DNA of 64,000 nucleotides from PALSA-1003 sp963791945 (GCA_963791945.1 CAWBUD010000002.1:1674001-1738000); one strand, 5' to 3'. Shown: positions 24,971 to 34,280, counted from the first letter of the stretch. Numbers and translations: made by a program. The notes: a model not told the origin generated them from the sequence alone.

Positions 24971-26506
24971 TCATGCAACATCGTTGCGGCGCGGCATGCC
25001 GGTCTGACCATCGCGACCGCGCGCGTCCGCGGCCTCGACACCGGCCGACGGCCCGGGCACCGCGGAGACCGTCGCACCGGCGAGACCGCGAGAAAGCGTC
25101 AGTGTCGCCTCGAGGCCGCCCGCCGGGCGATTGCTCAGGACAAGGTCGCCGCCGTGCGCACGCGCGATATTGCGAGCGATGCCCAGACCTAGCCCGGTGC
25201 CTCCGGTGTCGCGACTGCGAGAAGAGTCTCCGCGGAAGTACGGCTCGAATGCGCGCTCGAGCTGGTCTGCCGGTAGTCCCGGGCCTTCATCCTGCACATG
25301 CAGCGTGAGCTTGGACGGCGCATCGTCGATGATCACCGCTGCCCGCTTGCCGTAGCGCAATGCGTTATCGAGCAGATTCGTCAGGCAGCGTCGCAACGCC
25401 AGTGGGCGCCCGACGTACGGAGCGCGTGCGCTCCCACCGATCTCGACGTCTCCGCCGGTTTCCTGATAATCGTTCTGCAGGCTCTCGATGAGTGCATTGA
25501 TGTCCACCGGTTGCGTCGGCTCCCCTGCACTCGCGTCGCGCATGTACTCGAGCGTCTGCGTGACCATCGCCTCCATCTCTTCGAGGTCCTTGGTGAAGCG
25601 CGAGCGCAATGTTTCATCATCGAGGAGCTCGGTGCGCAACCGCATTCGCGTGATCGGGGTCTTGAGGTCGTGCGACATCGCGGTGAAGATCCGGGTGCGC
25701 TCGGATATGAACCGCGCAAGCCTAAGCTGCATGGTGTTGAACGCCTTCGCCGCGTGACGCACCTCCACCGGCCCGTTCTCCGGCAAGGGCGGGTTATTGA
25801 TGTCGCTCCCCAGCCTTTCCGCCGCGGTGGCGAGGGTGCGGAGCGGCACGGTAATCCAGCGCACCGCAACGAGTGACAGCGCGACCACCACCAGTAGCAA
25901 CACCGCGAGCGTCAGCGCGATGCGCGCGGGCACCGCCGCCGCCTGCTGTGACAGGTACGAGTTGAAGGTGGCGAGGGCGCCATCGTGAAGGCGAACCTGC
26001 GCGACGAAGCTCGCACCGCCGGGCGGAAGCGTTGGCGTAGCGCCCTCCATCATCGAATGTCCCATCATCGGGTATCCCATCATCGAGGCGGGCCCGCGCC
26101 GGAGCCGGCGTGGAGCGGGCGGTGTGCCTGGCGCGCCGGGAGCGCGGGTCACGACGACCGGCATGCCTTCGCCGAGGCCGTAGCGCAGCATCGACGCGAA
26201 CATCGTTGTCTGGAGATCCCCGGCCGGCTCGGTCGACTCGGCAGCGAGCGGCGGGCGATCGAGCTCGATCACCAGTGGCGGCCCATCGAATACCGCCGCG
26301 ACCTTGCGGCGCTCCGGCGCCGACATCGAATCGAGAAGGTTCGCGAGGTCCGCGATACGTTGTGCGACCTGCATACCCCCGGAGCGATAGAGAAGCTGAT
26401 CGCGCTCGCTCGCATTGATGTACAGAGTGACGAGCTGCGCCACGATCAGTCCCGCGAGCATGACCGCGACCAACCGGCCGAAGAGGCTCTGCGGCAGCAA
26501 GCGCAT
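24971..26506 (-). CDS. Sensor histidine kinase with Met-rich periplasmic loop
   Basis: 511 residues. Two membrane segments (about 8-30 and 195-216) flank a periplasmic domain. HAMP follows, then the H-box FTAMSHDLKTPITRMRL with His279, the N-box NLLDNALRYG, G1 DEGPGLP and G2 GTGLGLGIA. The periplasmic loop contains MMGYPMMGHSMM (142-153), a Met-rich stretch suited to Cu(I)/Ag(I) and similar to the Met motifs of the two neighbouring Spy-like proteins. It probably senses periplasmic copper and phosphorylates the OmpR-type regulator encoded just upstream (TGATG overlap). The final 50 residues are an unusual low-complexity tail. Confidence 0.9.
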   Translation of the reverse strand: MRLLPQSLFGRLVAVMLAGLIVAQLVTLYINASERDQLLYRSGGMQVAQRIADLANLLDSMSAPERRKVAAVFDGPPLVIELDRPPLAAESTEPAGDLQTTMFASMLRYGLGEGMPVVVTRAPGAPGTPPAPRRLRRGPASMMGYPMMGHSMMEGATPTLPPGGASFVAQVRLHDGALATFNSYLSQQAAAVPARIALTLAVLLLVVVALSLVAVRWITVPLRTLATAAERLGSDINNPPLPENGPVEVRHAAKAFNTMQLRLARFISERTRIFTAMSHDLKTPITRMRLRTELLDDETLRSRFTKDLEEMEAMVTQTLEYMRDASAGEPTQPVDINALIESLQNDYQETGGDVEIGGSARAPYVGRPLALRRCLTNLLDNALRYGKRAAVIIDDAPSKLTLHVQDEGPGLPADQLERAFEPYFRGDSSRSRDTGGTGLGLGIARNIARAHGGDLVLSNRPAGGLEATLTLSRGLAGATVSAVPGPSAGVEAADARGRDGQTGMPRRNDVA

Positions 26507-27228
26507 CAGCGTTTGACCTCCACCGGAACGGCGAGCACGTAACCTTCCCCCCGGACCGTCTTGATGATCGTCGGATCGGCCGGGTCGTCGTGCAACCGAT
26601 TCCGAAGCCGGCTCACCTGGATGTCGATGCTGCGGTCGAGCGGATCCGCCTCGTGACCCTTCGACAACATCATCAGTTGATCGCGCGAAAGCACATGATG
26701 CGGATGGCTCAGAAAGACCTTGAGCAGCTGGTATTCCGCACCACTCAGCGATGTGACGACGCCGCCTGGGGAAACCAGGTGCCGCGCGACAAGGTCGAGC
26801 ATCCAGCCTGCGAACGCGATCTCGCGCGCCTCGTCGGCGCGCAGGTTGAGCGGCAGGCTGCGGTAGCGGCGCAGCACGCTCTTGATCCGCGCCAGGAGCT
26901 CGCGCGGGCTGAACGGCTTCGCGATGTAGTCGTCGGCACCCATCTCCAGCCCGACGATTCGATCCGTCTCCTCGCCGCGGGCCGTCAGCATGATCACGGG
27001 CGTGTCGCGAGCGGCGCGCAGCTTCCGGCAAAGCGTCAAGCCATCTTCGCCGGGAAGCATGAGGTCGAGCACTATCAAATCGACGGCATTATGCTCAAGC
27101 ACCTTCCACATTGCGCTGCCGTCCGCAGCAACATTCGTGCGATAGCCGTTCTTCTCCAGGTACGCGCCCAACAGGGCGCGGATCTCGGCGTCGTCGTCGA
27201 CGATCAGAATGTGGTCCAGCGAGCTCAT
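26506..27228 (-). CDS. OmpR-family response regulator
   Basis: 240 residues from the ATG giving MSSLDHILIVDDD. Receiver domain: acidic pocket DDD at 11-13, phosphorylated Asp55 in LIVLDLMLPG and Lys in YIAKPFSPREL. The C-terminal winged-helix DNA-binding domain contains LSGAEYQLLKVFLSHPHHVL and RSIDIQVSRLRNRL. It is co-transcribed with and precedes the kinase gene. It likely controls the divergent Spy-like gene and the copper genes on both sides. Confidence 0.93.
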   Translation of the reverse strand: MSSLDHILIVDDDAEIRALLGAYLEKNGYRTNVAADGSAMWKVLEHNAVDLIVLDLMLPGEDGLTLCRKLRAARDTPVIMLTARGEETDRIVGLEMGADDYIAKPFSPRELLARIKSVLRRYRSLPLNLRADEAREIAFAGWMLDLVARHLVSPGGVVTSLSGAEYQLLKVFLSHPHHVLSRDQLMMLSKGHEADPLDRSIDIQVSRLRNRLHDDPADPTIIKTVRGEGYVLAVPVEVKR

Positions 27229-27426
27229 GGGAGCCATTGTGGCCGGGCACGGGCAACCGCGGCGAACGGGTTTGTAGCGCAGCGTAACAGCCCCCGCCCT
27301 TGCGACCCGGCGCAACAAAAAACCAACTCAGCCGTTACGCCAGCCTGCTCCAATGGAAACCGATGCGGCACAGTGTTCGCGGATGCCGGAAGCCGCAGAC
27401 CAACGGATCAAACCAAAGGAGCAGAT
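27229..27426. promoter_or_regulatory. Divergent promoter region of the regulator and Spy-like genes
   Basis: 198 bp between divergent starts. It contains an inverted pair GCGTAAC (27282-27288) and GTTACGC (27334-27340), a plausible response-regulator half-site pair. A further GTTACG occurs downstream near 28032. A-rich stretch CAACAAAAAACCAACT lies between them. Assignment as an operator is inference from symmetry and position. Confidence 0.4.
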
Positions 27427-27990
27427 ATGAAGAGCACAACCAAAGTCGCACTGGTCGCAGGCACGGCCCTGGCGCTGGGGCTCGCGGTCAACGCGTATTC
27501 CGACGGACCGGGTCCTGGACTCGGCTATGGGATGGGTTTCGGCCACATGGGCTACGGCATGGGTGCCGGTCACATGGGCTACGGCATGAATTCAGGATAT
27601 CACATGGGTCCCGGGTTCGGCATGGGCGCGGGGTACGGAATGGGTCTGCTGCAGGGTGACACCGGCACGGTAATGGAGCGGCTCGACGCACTGAAGTCGA
27701 AGCTTGGCATCACCGAGGACCAAAGAGACGCATGGCAAGGCTTTGCCGACAACGTCAAGAAGCAAGCCGAAGATCGGCAGACGTGGTTCGATAAGATGCA
27801 CGGATCGCGGGCCGACCGGACCACGCCCGATTGGTTCGCGCAGCACAACGCGGCGATGAGCCAGCAGCATGCTGACATTGCGGCGACGACGACAGCGTTT
27901 ACGAAACTCTACGATGTCCTGACGCCGGAGCAGCGTGCGTCGATCGATGAAGGAACGACTGCGCGCGGACGTCGCTACAGCGCGCGTTGA
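27427..27990 (+). CDS. Second Met/Gly/Tyr-rich Spy-like periplasmic protein
   Basis: 187 residues, ATG preceded by AAAGGAG. The signal peptide is MKSTTKVALVAGTALALGLA then VNAYS. The mature N-terminus has repeats of GYGMGxGHMGYGM type with many Met and His residues (about 30-75). A helical domain with two LTxxQ-like motifs (LGITEDQRDAW and VLTPEQRASI) follows. It is divergent from the two-component genes and likely under their control. It is a probable periplasmic copper/silver-binding chaperone and a distant paralogue of the protein at 23517-24134. Confidence 0.85.
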   Translation: MKSTTKVALVAGTALALGLAVNAYSDGPGPGLGYGMGFGHMGYGMGAGHMGYGMNSGYHMGPGFGMGAGYGMGLLQGDTGTVMERLDALKSKLGITEDQRDAWQGFADNVKKQAEDRQTWFDKMHGSRADRTTPDWFAQHNAAMSQQHADIAATTTAFTKLYDVLTPEQRASIDEGTTARGRRYSAR

Positions 27991-28319
27991 GGTGGTCGAG
28001 ACGCGCCGAACGAGAAGCGATGCCGGCAGCTACGTTACGAAACGCGCGTGCCGCCGGCTCGTGCCCAAAGACTGGCTGATCGCCGGATCGATCTCACCTC
28101 AACCGAATCGATGCCGGACGATTCGCCTCCGAGCTGGCGACATTCTCCTTTCTGCGCGCGAGCCGCGCACATTTTGCGTGGCCATCCTAAGCTGCACAAC
28201 TGGCACCGCCAGTCGGCGCACCGAGCCCGTGCTGGTCGAGCCAGGAAACGACGCTGCGGAATCGCTGCCCGAAAAGAGCGCGCGACCGGTGGCCTCGCAC
28301 ATCGAGGCGGGGGTACGGT
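27991..28319. other. Degenerate stretch after the second Spy-like gene
   Basis: About 330 bp with no credible intact gene on either strand. It precedes a kinase remnant and may contain further decayed coding sequence that I cannot assign. Confidence 0.4.
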
Positions 28320-28532
28320 ACGCCCCGTTTCAATCGCATCGATCCGTCAAGACAAAAGGTCAGCGACGGCGCCGGACTCGAGTTGGCGATCACGAAATCG
28401 ATCGTCGACGCGCATCGGGGAACTATCGAAGCAACCTCCTCGGCAACAACAACGCGATTCGAAATCACCTTTCCTGCAGGCTCGATCGATCGCTCGGCGC
28501 AACCGGCAACGGAGAATGCAGTTCCGAGCTAG
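28320..28532 (+). pseudogene. C-terminal remnant of a heavy-metal-type histidine kinase
   Basis: In one frame the DNA reads RFNRIDPSRQKVSDGAGLEL then AITKSIVDAHRG and TRFEITFP before TAG at 28530. This matches the G1/G2 end of HATPase domains of CusS/CopS-like kinases (RFYRVDPSR, GAGLGLAIVKSIV). The G2 box has Glu for Gly (GLEL). There is no start codon and no H-box upstream. It overlaps a convergent minus-strand gene by 4 bp. It is a relic of a second two-component system. Confidence 0.7.
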
Positions 28533-28819
28533 CGCTCGTCGTCCGGATGATCCGGGCGATCCTCCGTTGCGCCGCTGGCACCGTCGGGCTGGGGCGGCCG
28601 CGGTAAGAGCCACATGACGATCAAGAGTGCTACACCCGCCAACGCCATCTTAGTTACGGTAAGCATGTCGCCGGTGAACGCGGCGACCGGCGACCATGCC
28701 AGTGCACCGCCCAGCAGCACGGTCCCGGCCAAGCCGAAGGCGCGGCGCACCGTCAGAGCAACCGCGTATCGGCGAAATTGAGCAGCGCCTCGGGCTGCGA
28801 GTCGCGAAAGGTCAGCCAT
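28529..28819 (-). CDS. Small two-helix membrane protein of unknown function
   Basis: 96 residues if it starts at the ATG giving MADLSRLAARGAAQFRRYAV; a start 31 codons upstream is also open. Two hydrophobic segments (AFGLAGTVLLGGALAWSPVA and MALAGVALLIVMWLLP) are followed by a polar Asp/Pro-rich tail. No family was recognised. It lies in the decayed part of the copper region, so its functionality is uncertain. Confidence 0.45.
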   Translation of the reverse strand: MADLSRLAARGAAQFRRYAVALTVRRAFGLAGTVLLGGALAWSPVAAFTGDMLTVTKMALAGVALLIVMWLLPRPPQPDGASGATEDRPDHPDDER

Positions 28820-29116
28820 GCGACCAGCGCCGTGCGCAGATGATCGCGGAGAGAGTGCGTCTTCGCGCCGATTCGTGTCTCGCCGACCCCACGGCCCGTT
28901 CATCGTTCCCATTATCCGACAAGCCTGTCACACCCAATCGATAGCGCTCCCCATTGGTGCGATCACGCACAAATGTAGTGCTTTAGCCATGCTCGGGCCG
29001 ATCATCGCCGCGAGCAAATTTCTTGTCAAAACAGGGATTTCGCTCCGCAAGGCACCGTAGCCAATACCGGGCACATCTCGTGCAAGTCGGAAATGGAGTA
29101 AGCCGAATGGTGACCG
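28820..29116. other. Gap without a recognised gene
   Basis: About 300 bp of lower GC content than the surroundings (for example AGCAAATTTCTTGTCAAAAC near 29015-29036). No credible gene. The lower GC content and the flanking remnants suggest acquired or scrambled DNA. Confidence 0.35.
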
Positions 29117-29503
29117 GTGCGATTGATCGCAATCTTCTGCGCTTTTGCCGCAGCTCCATTGGCCGGCGCGGCGATCGCTGCTCCAGCCATAGGCGCAGCC
29201 GAAAGTGTGGTGAAGATCAAGGTGGTCGAATCCGACGGCGGGGTCGTCTATGGCTCCGGCGTGGTCATCGGAAAGGAGACGGTAGCGACGGTCTGTCACG
29301 TCACTCGAGGAGCAAGGGCGATCGAAGTCTCGCGCGGATCGGATGGCGCACCGCGTTGGAGGGCAGACGCTCAGATCGGCAGCATCTACCATGATCTATG
29401 CCTTCTGACAGTACGCAACCTGGACGCTCCGGCCGTCGCGATTCGACCATCGGCCGATCTGCGTCTGCATGAGCGCGTGCTGGCCGCCGGCTTTCCTGGG
29501 GAA
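29117..29503 (+). pseudogene. Truncated trypsin-like serine protease
   Basis: Starts with GTG and a signal peptide (MRLIAIFCAFAAAPLAGAAI). Then come VVYGSGVVIGKETVATVCHV, with the catalytic-His region of S1 proteases (TVCHV), and IYHDLCLLTV, with the Asp (HDLCLL). The sequence breaks at about 29500 after LAAGFPG, before the Ser-containing half. Beyond that point the same frame runs on through the reverse strand of a DUF411 remnant to 29668, giving a nonsense chimera. The catalytic Ser is missing, so it cannot be an active protease. Confidence 0.7.
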
Positions 29504-29660
29504 CGCGGTGTGACACGACGCGAGCGCGGCCGGGACGCCGGTCCGGGCGCGCAAGGCGTCGATATCGCCGATTTCCTTGACGTTCACTGCGAAACCGTTC
29601 GCGCGCAAGCTTTGCGACCATCGGCCGCAACATCCGCAAGTGGGGCTCTTGTAAACGATT
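29504..29660 (-). pseudogene. DUF411 remnant next to cusA
   Basis: Reads IVYKSPTCGCCGRWSQSLRA then NGFAVNVKEIGDIDALRART and GVPAALASCHTA, closely matching the intact DUF411 protein at 22889-23335 (KSPTCGCCG, WSQ, GFAVNV, EIGDIDA, ASCHTA). It lacks a start and signal peptide and breaks right after SCHTA, where the opposite-strand protease remnant begins. Its 5' edge abuts the cusA stop codon (29665-29667). Confidence 0.8.
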
Positions 29661-29664
29661 GGAC

Positions 29665-32600
29665 CTAGCGAGTAGCGACAGTTCGGGTCACGGAGCGGGG
29701 AATCCTCACGTCCGCAGCGCTATCCTTCCGTAGCTTTCCTCGACGCATCAGCAAATATGCGGCCGGAACCACGAACATCGACAGGAACGGCGCGGTGATC
29801 ATGCCGCCCACCATCGGCGCCGCGATGCGCCGCATGACTTCCGAGCCCGTGCCGCTGCCCCACATGATCGGCAGTAGGCCAGCGATGATCACCGCCACGG
29901 TCATTGCGACCGGGCGGACCCGCAGCGCCGCGCCCTCGATGATCGCCTCGACGAGCTCGCGCCGGCTGTTAAGCCGGCCCTCGGCGGCCCGCTTGGCTGC
30001 CGCCGAATTGATGTACACGAGCATGACCACGCCGATCTCCGAAGCCACGCCGCCGAGCGCGATGAACCCTACGGCAGACGCGATCGACATATTGTAGCCC
30101 AGCAGATACATGAGCCAGAAGCCGCCGACGAGCGCGAACGGCAGGGTAGCCATGATCAGGGAGGCATCCCCGAAGCGCCGGAACGTCAGGTAGAGCAGCA
30201 CGAAAATGATCACCAGCGTCGCCGGAACGACGACCTTGAGCTTCTGAGTTGCCCGTTCCAGATATTCGAATTGACCGGACCATGAGATCGAATACCCGGG
30301 CGGGAGCTTGACCTGCTGCGCGACGGCTCGTTGCATGTCCCGTACCGCGGAGCTTAGATCGCGCCCGTGCAGGTCGATGTAGACCCACCCCGACAACCGG
30401 GCGTTCTCGCTCTTGAGCATCGGCGGGCCGTCGCTGATCCGGATCGTGGCCACGTCGCTCAAACGAATCTGCGCCCCGCGCTCGGTCAGCACCGGTAGCG
30501 CGCGAATCATCTCGACCGAGTCCCGGATTTCCCGCGGATAGCGGACGTTGATCGGGAAGCGCTGCAGTCCCTCGATGGTTTCACCGATGTTGTCGCCGCC
30601 GATCGCCGCCGAAACGACGCTCTGCACGTCAGCGATGTTGAGACCGTAACGCCCAGCGGCCACGCGATCGATTTGCACGTCGATGTAGCGCCCTCCGGCA
30701 AGGCGCTCGGCGAACGCCGAGGTCACGCCTGGAACATCCTTGACCGCACGCTCCACTTCGCCTGCGATGCGATCGATCTGGGCGAGATCCGTTCCCGCGA
30801 CCTTGACGCCCACCGGGCTCTTGATGCCGGTCGCCAGCATATCGATACGATTGCGGATCGGCGGCACCCAGATATTGGAAATCCCGGGCACCCTGACCGT
30901 GCGATCGAGCTCCTCGACCAGCTTGTCCGGCGTCATGCCGGGTCGCCACTGATCGCGCGGCTTGAACTGAATCGTCGTCTCGAACATCTCCAGCGGCGCC
31001 GGATCCGTCGCCGTTTCCGCTCTTCCTGCCTTGGCGAACACGCTCGCGACTTCCGGGATGGTCTTGATCAGGCGGTCCGTCTGCTGCAAGAGCTCGGTGA
31101 CCTTGCCCGCGGCAATGCCCGGCAACGCCGAAGGCATGTAGAGCAAATCGCCTTCGTCCAAAGGCGGCATGAACTCGCCGCCGATCCGGCTCGCCGGCCA
31201 TATCGTCGCCACCGCTACGACGACAGCGACTGCGAGAGTCAGCATCGGCACTCGCAATACCGCTTGGAGCGCAGGCCGATACACGGAAACCAGGAAACGA
31301 TTCAGCGGATTGCGTTGTTCCGCCGGGATGCGGCCGCGAATGAGATAACCCATGAGCACCGGGATCAGCGTCACCGCCAGCCCCGCGGCGACGGCCATCG
31401 CATAGGTCTTGGTATAGGCGAGCGGCGAGAACATGCGCCCCTCCTGGGCCTCCAGCGTGAAGACCGGGACGAACGAGAGGGTGATGATCGCCAGCGAAAA
31501 GAACAGCGCCGGTCCGACCTGGGTCGCAGCGTCGCCGATGACCCGCCACTGCGCGTCGCCTTGGAGCTTCTGCCCGGGGTGCGCCTGATGCCACGCCTCG
31601 ATATGCTTGTGCGCGTTCTCGATCATCACCACGGCGGCGTCGACCATCGCGCCGATCGCGATGGCGATGCCTCCGAGCGACATGATGTTCGCGTTGACCC
31701 CTTGGTAGGACATGACGATGAACGCTCCCAGCACGCCGAGAGGCAGCGAGACGATGGCCACGAAGGCCGAGCGCAGATGGAAGAGGAACACCAGGCACAC
31801 CAGCGCCACGACGATGAATTCCTCGACGAGCTTTTCCTGCAGATTGTCGACCGCGCGCTTGATGAGGCTCGACCGGTCGTACGTGGGCACGATTTCCACG
31901 CCCGCCGGCAGGCTCGCCTTGAGCTTCTCGAGCTTGGCCTTGACGGCGTCGATCGTCTCCAGCGCGTTCTTGCCCGAGCGCATCACGATGATGCCGCCCG
32001 CCACCTCGCCCTCCCCATTCAACTCCGCGATGCCGCGCCGCATCTCCGGGCCGACCTGGACGCGCGCCACGTCTCCCAGCCGCACCGGAACGCCGGCCTC
32101 GCTCGTCATCAGGGGAATCTGGCGGAAATCGTCGAGTGATTTAAGGTAACCCGATACGCGCACCATGTACTCCGCCTCGCCCAGCTCCACGACGGACCCG
32201 CCCGTCTCCTGGTTTGCCTTCTGAACGGCGTCGATCACTTTCCCGTGCGGAATGTTGTAAGCGCGCAACCGATCGGGATCGAGCACGATCTGGTATTGAC
32301 GAACCATGCCGCCTACGCTTGCGACTTCTGACACGTTGGGAACGGTCTTCAGCTCGTACTTCAGAAACCAATCCTGCAGCGCCCGCAGTTGCGAAAGGTC
32401 CATCTTCCCCGTGCGATCGATCAGTGCGTACTCGTAGACCCAGCCGACGCCCGTCGCATCGGGCCCCAGGGACGGCTTCGCCTGTGCCGGCAGGCGCGAT
32501 TGCACCTGATTCAGATACTCGAGCACACGCGAGCGTGCCCAGTACGGATCGGTCCCGTCCTCGAACAGGATATAGACGAACGAGTCGCCGAACATCGAGT

Positions 32601-32853
32601 AGCCGCGCACGGTTTTCGCCCCAGGCACCGAGAGCATCGTCGTGGTCAGCGGATAGGTGATCTGGTTCTCGATGATCTGGGGCGCCTGTCCGGGAAAGGT
32701 CGTACGGATGATCACCTGCACGTCGGAGAGGTCCGGTATCGCGTCCACCGGTGTACGCAGCAGCGACCAGATACCCCACGCGGTCACCAGCAGCGTCGCC
32801 AACAGCACGAGAAAGCGGTTGGCGATGGACCAGCGAATGAGTCGCGCGATCAT
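29665..32853 (-). CDS. cusA: CusA-type heavy-metal RND efflux pump
   Basis: 1062 residues, HME-RND family inner-membrane proton antiporter. N-terminal MIARLIRWSIANRFLVLLAT is followed by the large periplasmic loops. The central segment ATDPAPLEMFETTIQFKPRD and NIWVPPIRNRIDMLATGIKS with several Met residues is characteristic of Cu/Ag pumps (CusA, SilA) rather than CzcA. It expels Cu(I)/Ag(I) through CusB and CusC out of the cell. Its ATG overlaps the cusB stop by 4 bp. It is the last intact gene of the cusCBA-like operon. Confidence 0.94.
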   Translation of the reverse strand: MIARLIRWSIANRFLVLLATLLVTAWGIWSLLRTPVDAIPDLSDVQVIIRTTFPGQAPQIIENQITYPLTTTMLSVPGAKTVRGYSMFGDSFVYILFEDGTDPYWARSRVLEYLNQVQSRLPAQAKPSLGPDATGVGWVYEYALIDRTGKMDLSQLRALQDWFLKYELKTVPNVSEVASVGGMVRQYQIVLDPDRLRAYNIPHGKVIDAVQKANQETGGSVVELGEAEYMVRVSGYLKSLDDFRQIPLMTSEAGVPVRLGDVARVQVGPEMRRGIAELNGEGEVAGGIIVMRSGKNALETIDAVKAKLEKLKASLPAGVEIVPTYDRSSLIKRAVDNLQEKLVEEFIVVALVCLVFLFHLRSAFVAIVSLPLGVLGAFIVMSYQGVNANIMSLGGIAIAIGAMVDAAVVMIENAHKHIEAWHQAHPGQKLQGDAQWRVIGDAATQVGPALFFSLAIITLSFVPVFTLEAQEGRMFSPLAYTKTYAMAVAAGLAVTLIPVLMGYLIRGRIPAEQRNPLNRFLVSVYRPALQAVLRVPMLTLAVAVVVAVATIWPASRIGGEFMPPLDEGDLLYMPSALPGIAAGKVTELLQQTDRLIKTIPEVASVFAKAGRAETATDPAPLEMFETTIQFKPRDQWRPGMTPDKLVEELDRTVRVPGISNIWVPPIRNRIDMLATGIKSPVGVKVAGTDLAQIDRIAGEVERAVKDVPGVTSAFAERLAGGRYIDVQIDRVAAGRYGLNIADVQSVVSAAIGGDNIGETIEGLQRFPINVRYPREIRDSVEMIRALPVLTERGAQIRLSDVATIRISDGPPMLKSENARLSGWVYIDLHGRDLSSAVRDMQRAVAQQVKLPPGYSISWSGQFEYLERATQKLKVVVPATLVIIFVLLYLTFRRFGDASLIMATLPFALVGGFWLMYLLGYNMSIASAVGFIALGGVASEIGVVMLVYINSAAAKRAAEGRLNSRRELVEAIIEGAALRVRPVAMTVAVIIAGLLPIMWGSGTGSEVMRRIAAPMVGGMITAPFLSMFVVPAAYLLMRRGKLRKDSAADVRIPRSVTRTVATR

Positions 32854-34280
32854 CGCTTGTCTCCTGGTCGCGCGCTTTGCGCGATCGGGCCCGTGGTGTT
32901 TCGGTTTGCGGATGGCTGAGTGCCCTTGCCGGGGTTCGCGATTCCTTCGCCCTCGTGCTTACGCCCGGCCGCGTCGTCGCTCGGGGAGGACGGCATCTCG
33001 CTCATGCGCGTCGTGGAAGTCTTCAGGTTGGCCTCGGAATCGACCAAGAACTGCCCCGAGACGACCACTTTTTGCCCCGCCTCCAGACCCTTGCGAATCT
33101 CGGTCTGACCATTGCTGTCGAGACCGACGTCCACATCGACTGGAGCAAATTTGCCGTCGCCTTGGGCGACGACGACAACGTTACGTTTGCCGGTTACGAT
33201 CACCGCCTCGGACGGCACGAGCAACACTTCCCTCTTCGCCGCGGGCACGAAGTTGACCTTGGCGAACATTCCCGGGACGAGCTGCCCTGCGGGATTGGCC
33301 AGCTCGACGCGCGCCTTCAGCGTGCGCGTTGCCGGATTCACTTCGGGCAGGATGGCGCTCACCTTGCCCTTGAATACGCTACCGGTCAGCGCGGGCGCAC
33401 GAGCTTCCACGGGATTGCCTGGTCGCACCAGCGCGGCAGCGCTCTCGGGCACTTCGGCGTTCACCCATACGGTGGAAAGGCCGTTGATGCGAAACAGCGG
33501 CGCGCCCGCCATCACGGTCATGCCTTCGCGCGCGGTCAACTCGCCGACCACGCCGCTGATCGGCGCAACGATGGTCAGGCGCGGCTGCACCTTACCGCCG
33601 GACTCGATCGCGCGGATCTGCTCTTCACTCATGCCGGCGAGGCGCATGCGCTGCTTCGCCGCATCGGCCAATCCGGCGAGATCCTTGCTGCCGGTTTCGC
33701 GGCCGATGCGCTGCGCGGACAGGTACTCCTCCTGCGCCGCGACCCAGTCGGGAACGTACAGCTCGGCCAGCGGCTGGCCCCTGCGCACCGGATCCAACGG
33801 CGCCCGCACGAACAGGCGTTCGACGTAGCCGTTGCTGCGCGCCTGGACCATCGCCACATCACGCTCGTTGTAGGCGACGCTCCCGACGGCGTCCACCGTC
33901 GGTTGGATCGCACCCCGCTGCACTTCCGCCGTGCGCACGCCGAGGTTCTGCTGCACGCGTGCGCTGACCGCGACAGTGCTCTCGTCACCGCCACCGTTGG
34001 CATAAACGGGGAGAAGCTCCATGTCCATAAAAGGCGACTTGCCCGGTTTGTCGAACTTTTGTCCTGGAGACATTGGGTCGTGCCAGTACAGCACTTTCTT
34101 GCCGTTCGCCGCATCGATATCCCCGGGCTTCTGCGGACCAGCAGTCGCCGTCGTCGCGCCGCCGTCAGTCGCGGCAGACATCTTCATGCCCTGCTCCATG
34201 CCGGCGCGGTAAAGGCCGTAGCCTCCTGCGCCGATCGCGAGGAGTGCCACCACGGTAAGAACGATCGCTTTCTTGGTCAT
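32850..34280 (-). CDS. cusB: CusB-type periplasmic adaptor
   Basis: 476 residues, RND membrane-fusion protein. The N-terminal anchor is MTKKAIVLTVVALLAIGAGG. A heavy-metal-binding domain follows (VLYWHDPMSPGQKFDKPGKS and PFMDMELLPVYA, about 63-94) with Met residues for Cu(I)/Ag(I). The alpha-hairpin, lipoyl-like and beta-barrel parts come next (VQQNLGVRTAEVQRG, LVPSEAVIVTGKRNVV). The C-terminal roughly 50 residues are low-complexity and polar. It bridges CusA and the outer-membrane channel. It overlaps cusA and cusC by 4 bp each. Confidence 0.93.
   Translation of the reverse strand: MTKKAIVLTVVALLAIGAGGYGLYRAGMEQGMKMSAATDGGATTATAGPQKPGDIDAANGKKVLYWHDPMSPGQKFDKPGKSPFMDMELLPVYANGGGDESTVAVSARVQQNLGVRTAEVQRGAIQPTVDAVGSVAYNERDVAMVQARSNGYVERLFVRAPLDPVRRGQPLAELYVPDWVAAQEEYLSAQRIGRETGSKDLAGLADAAKQRMRLAGMSEEQIRAIESGGKVQPRLTIVAPISGVVGELTAREGMTVMAGAPLFRINGLSTVWVNAEVPESAAALVRPGNPVEARAPALTGSVFKGKVSAILPEVNPATRTLKARVELANPAGQLVPGMFAKVNFVPAAKREVLLVPSEAVIVTGKRNVVVVAQGDGKFAPVDVDVGLDSNGQTEIRKGLEAGQKVVVSGQFLVDSEANLKTSTTRMSEMPSSPSDDAAGRKHEGEGIANPGKGTQPSANRNTTGPIAQSARPGDKR

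Noticed and set aside
29117..29668. 183-codon plus-strand frame as one intact protein
   Set aside because: Its last third is the reverse complement of a DUF411 fragment, so it is a chimera of two remnants, not a real gene.
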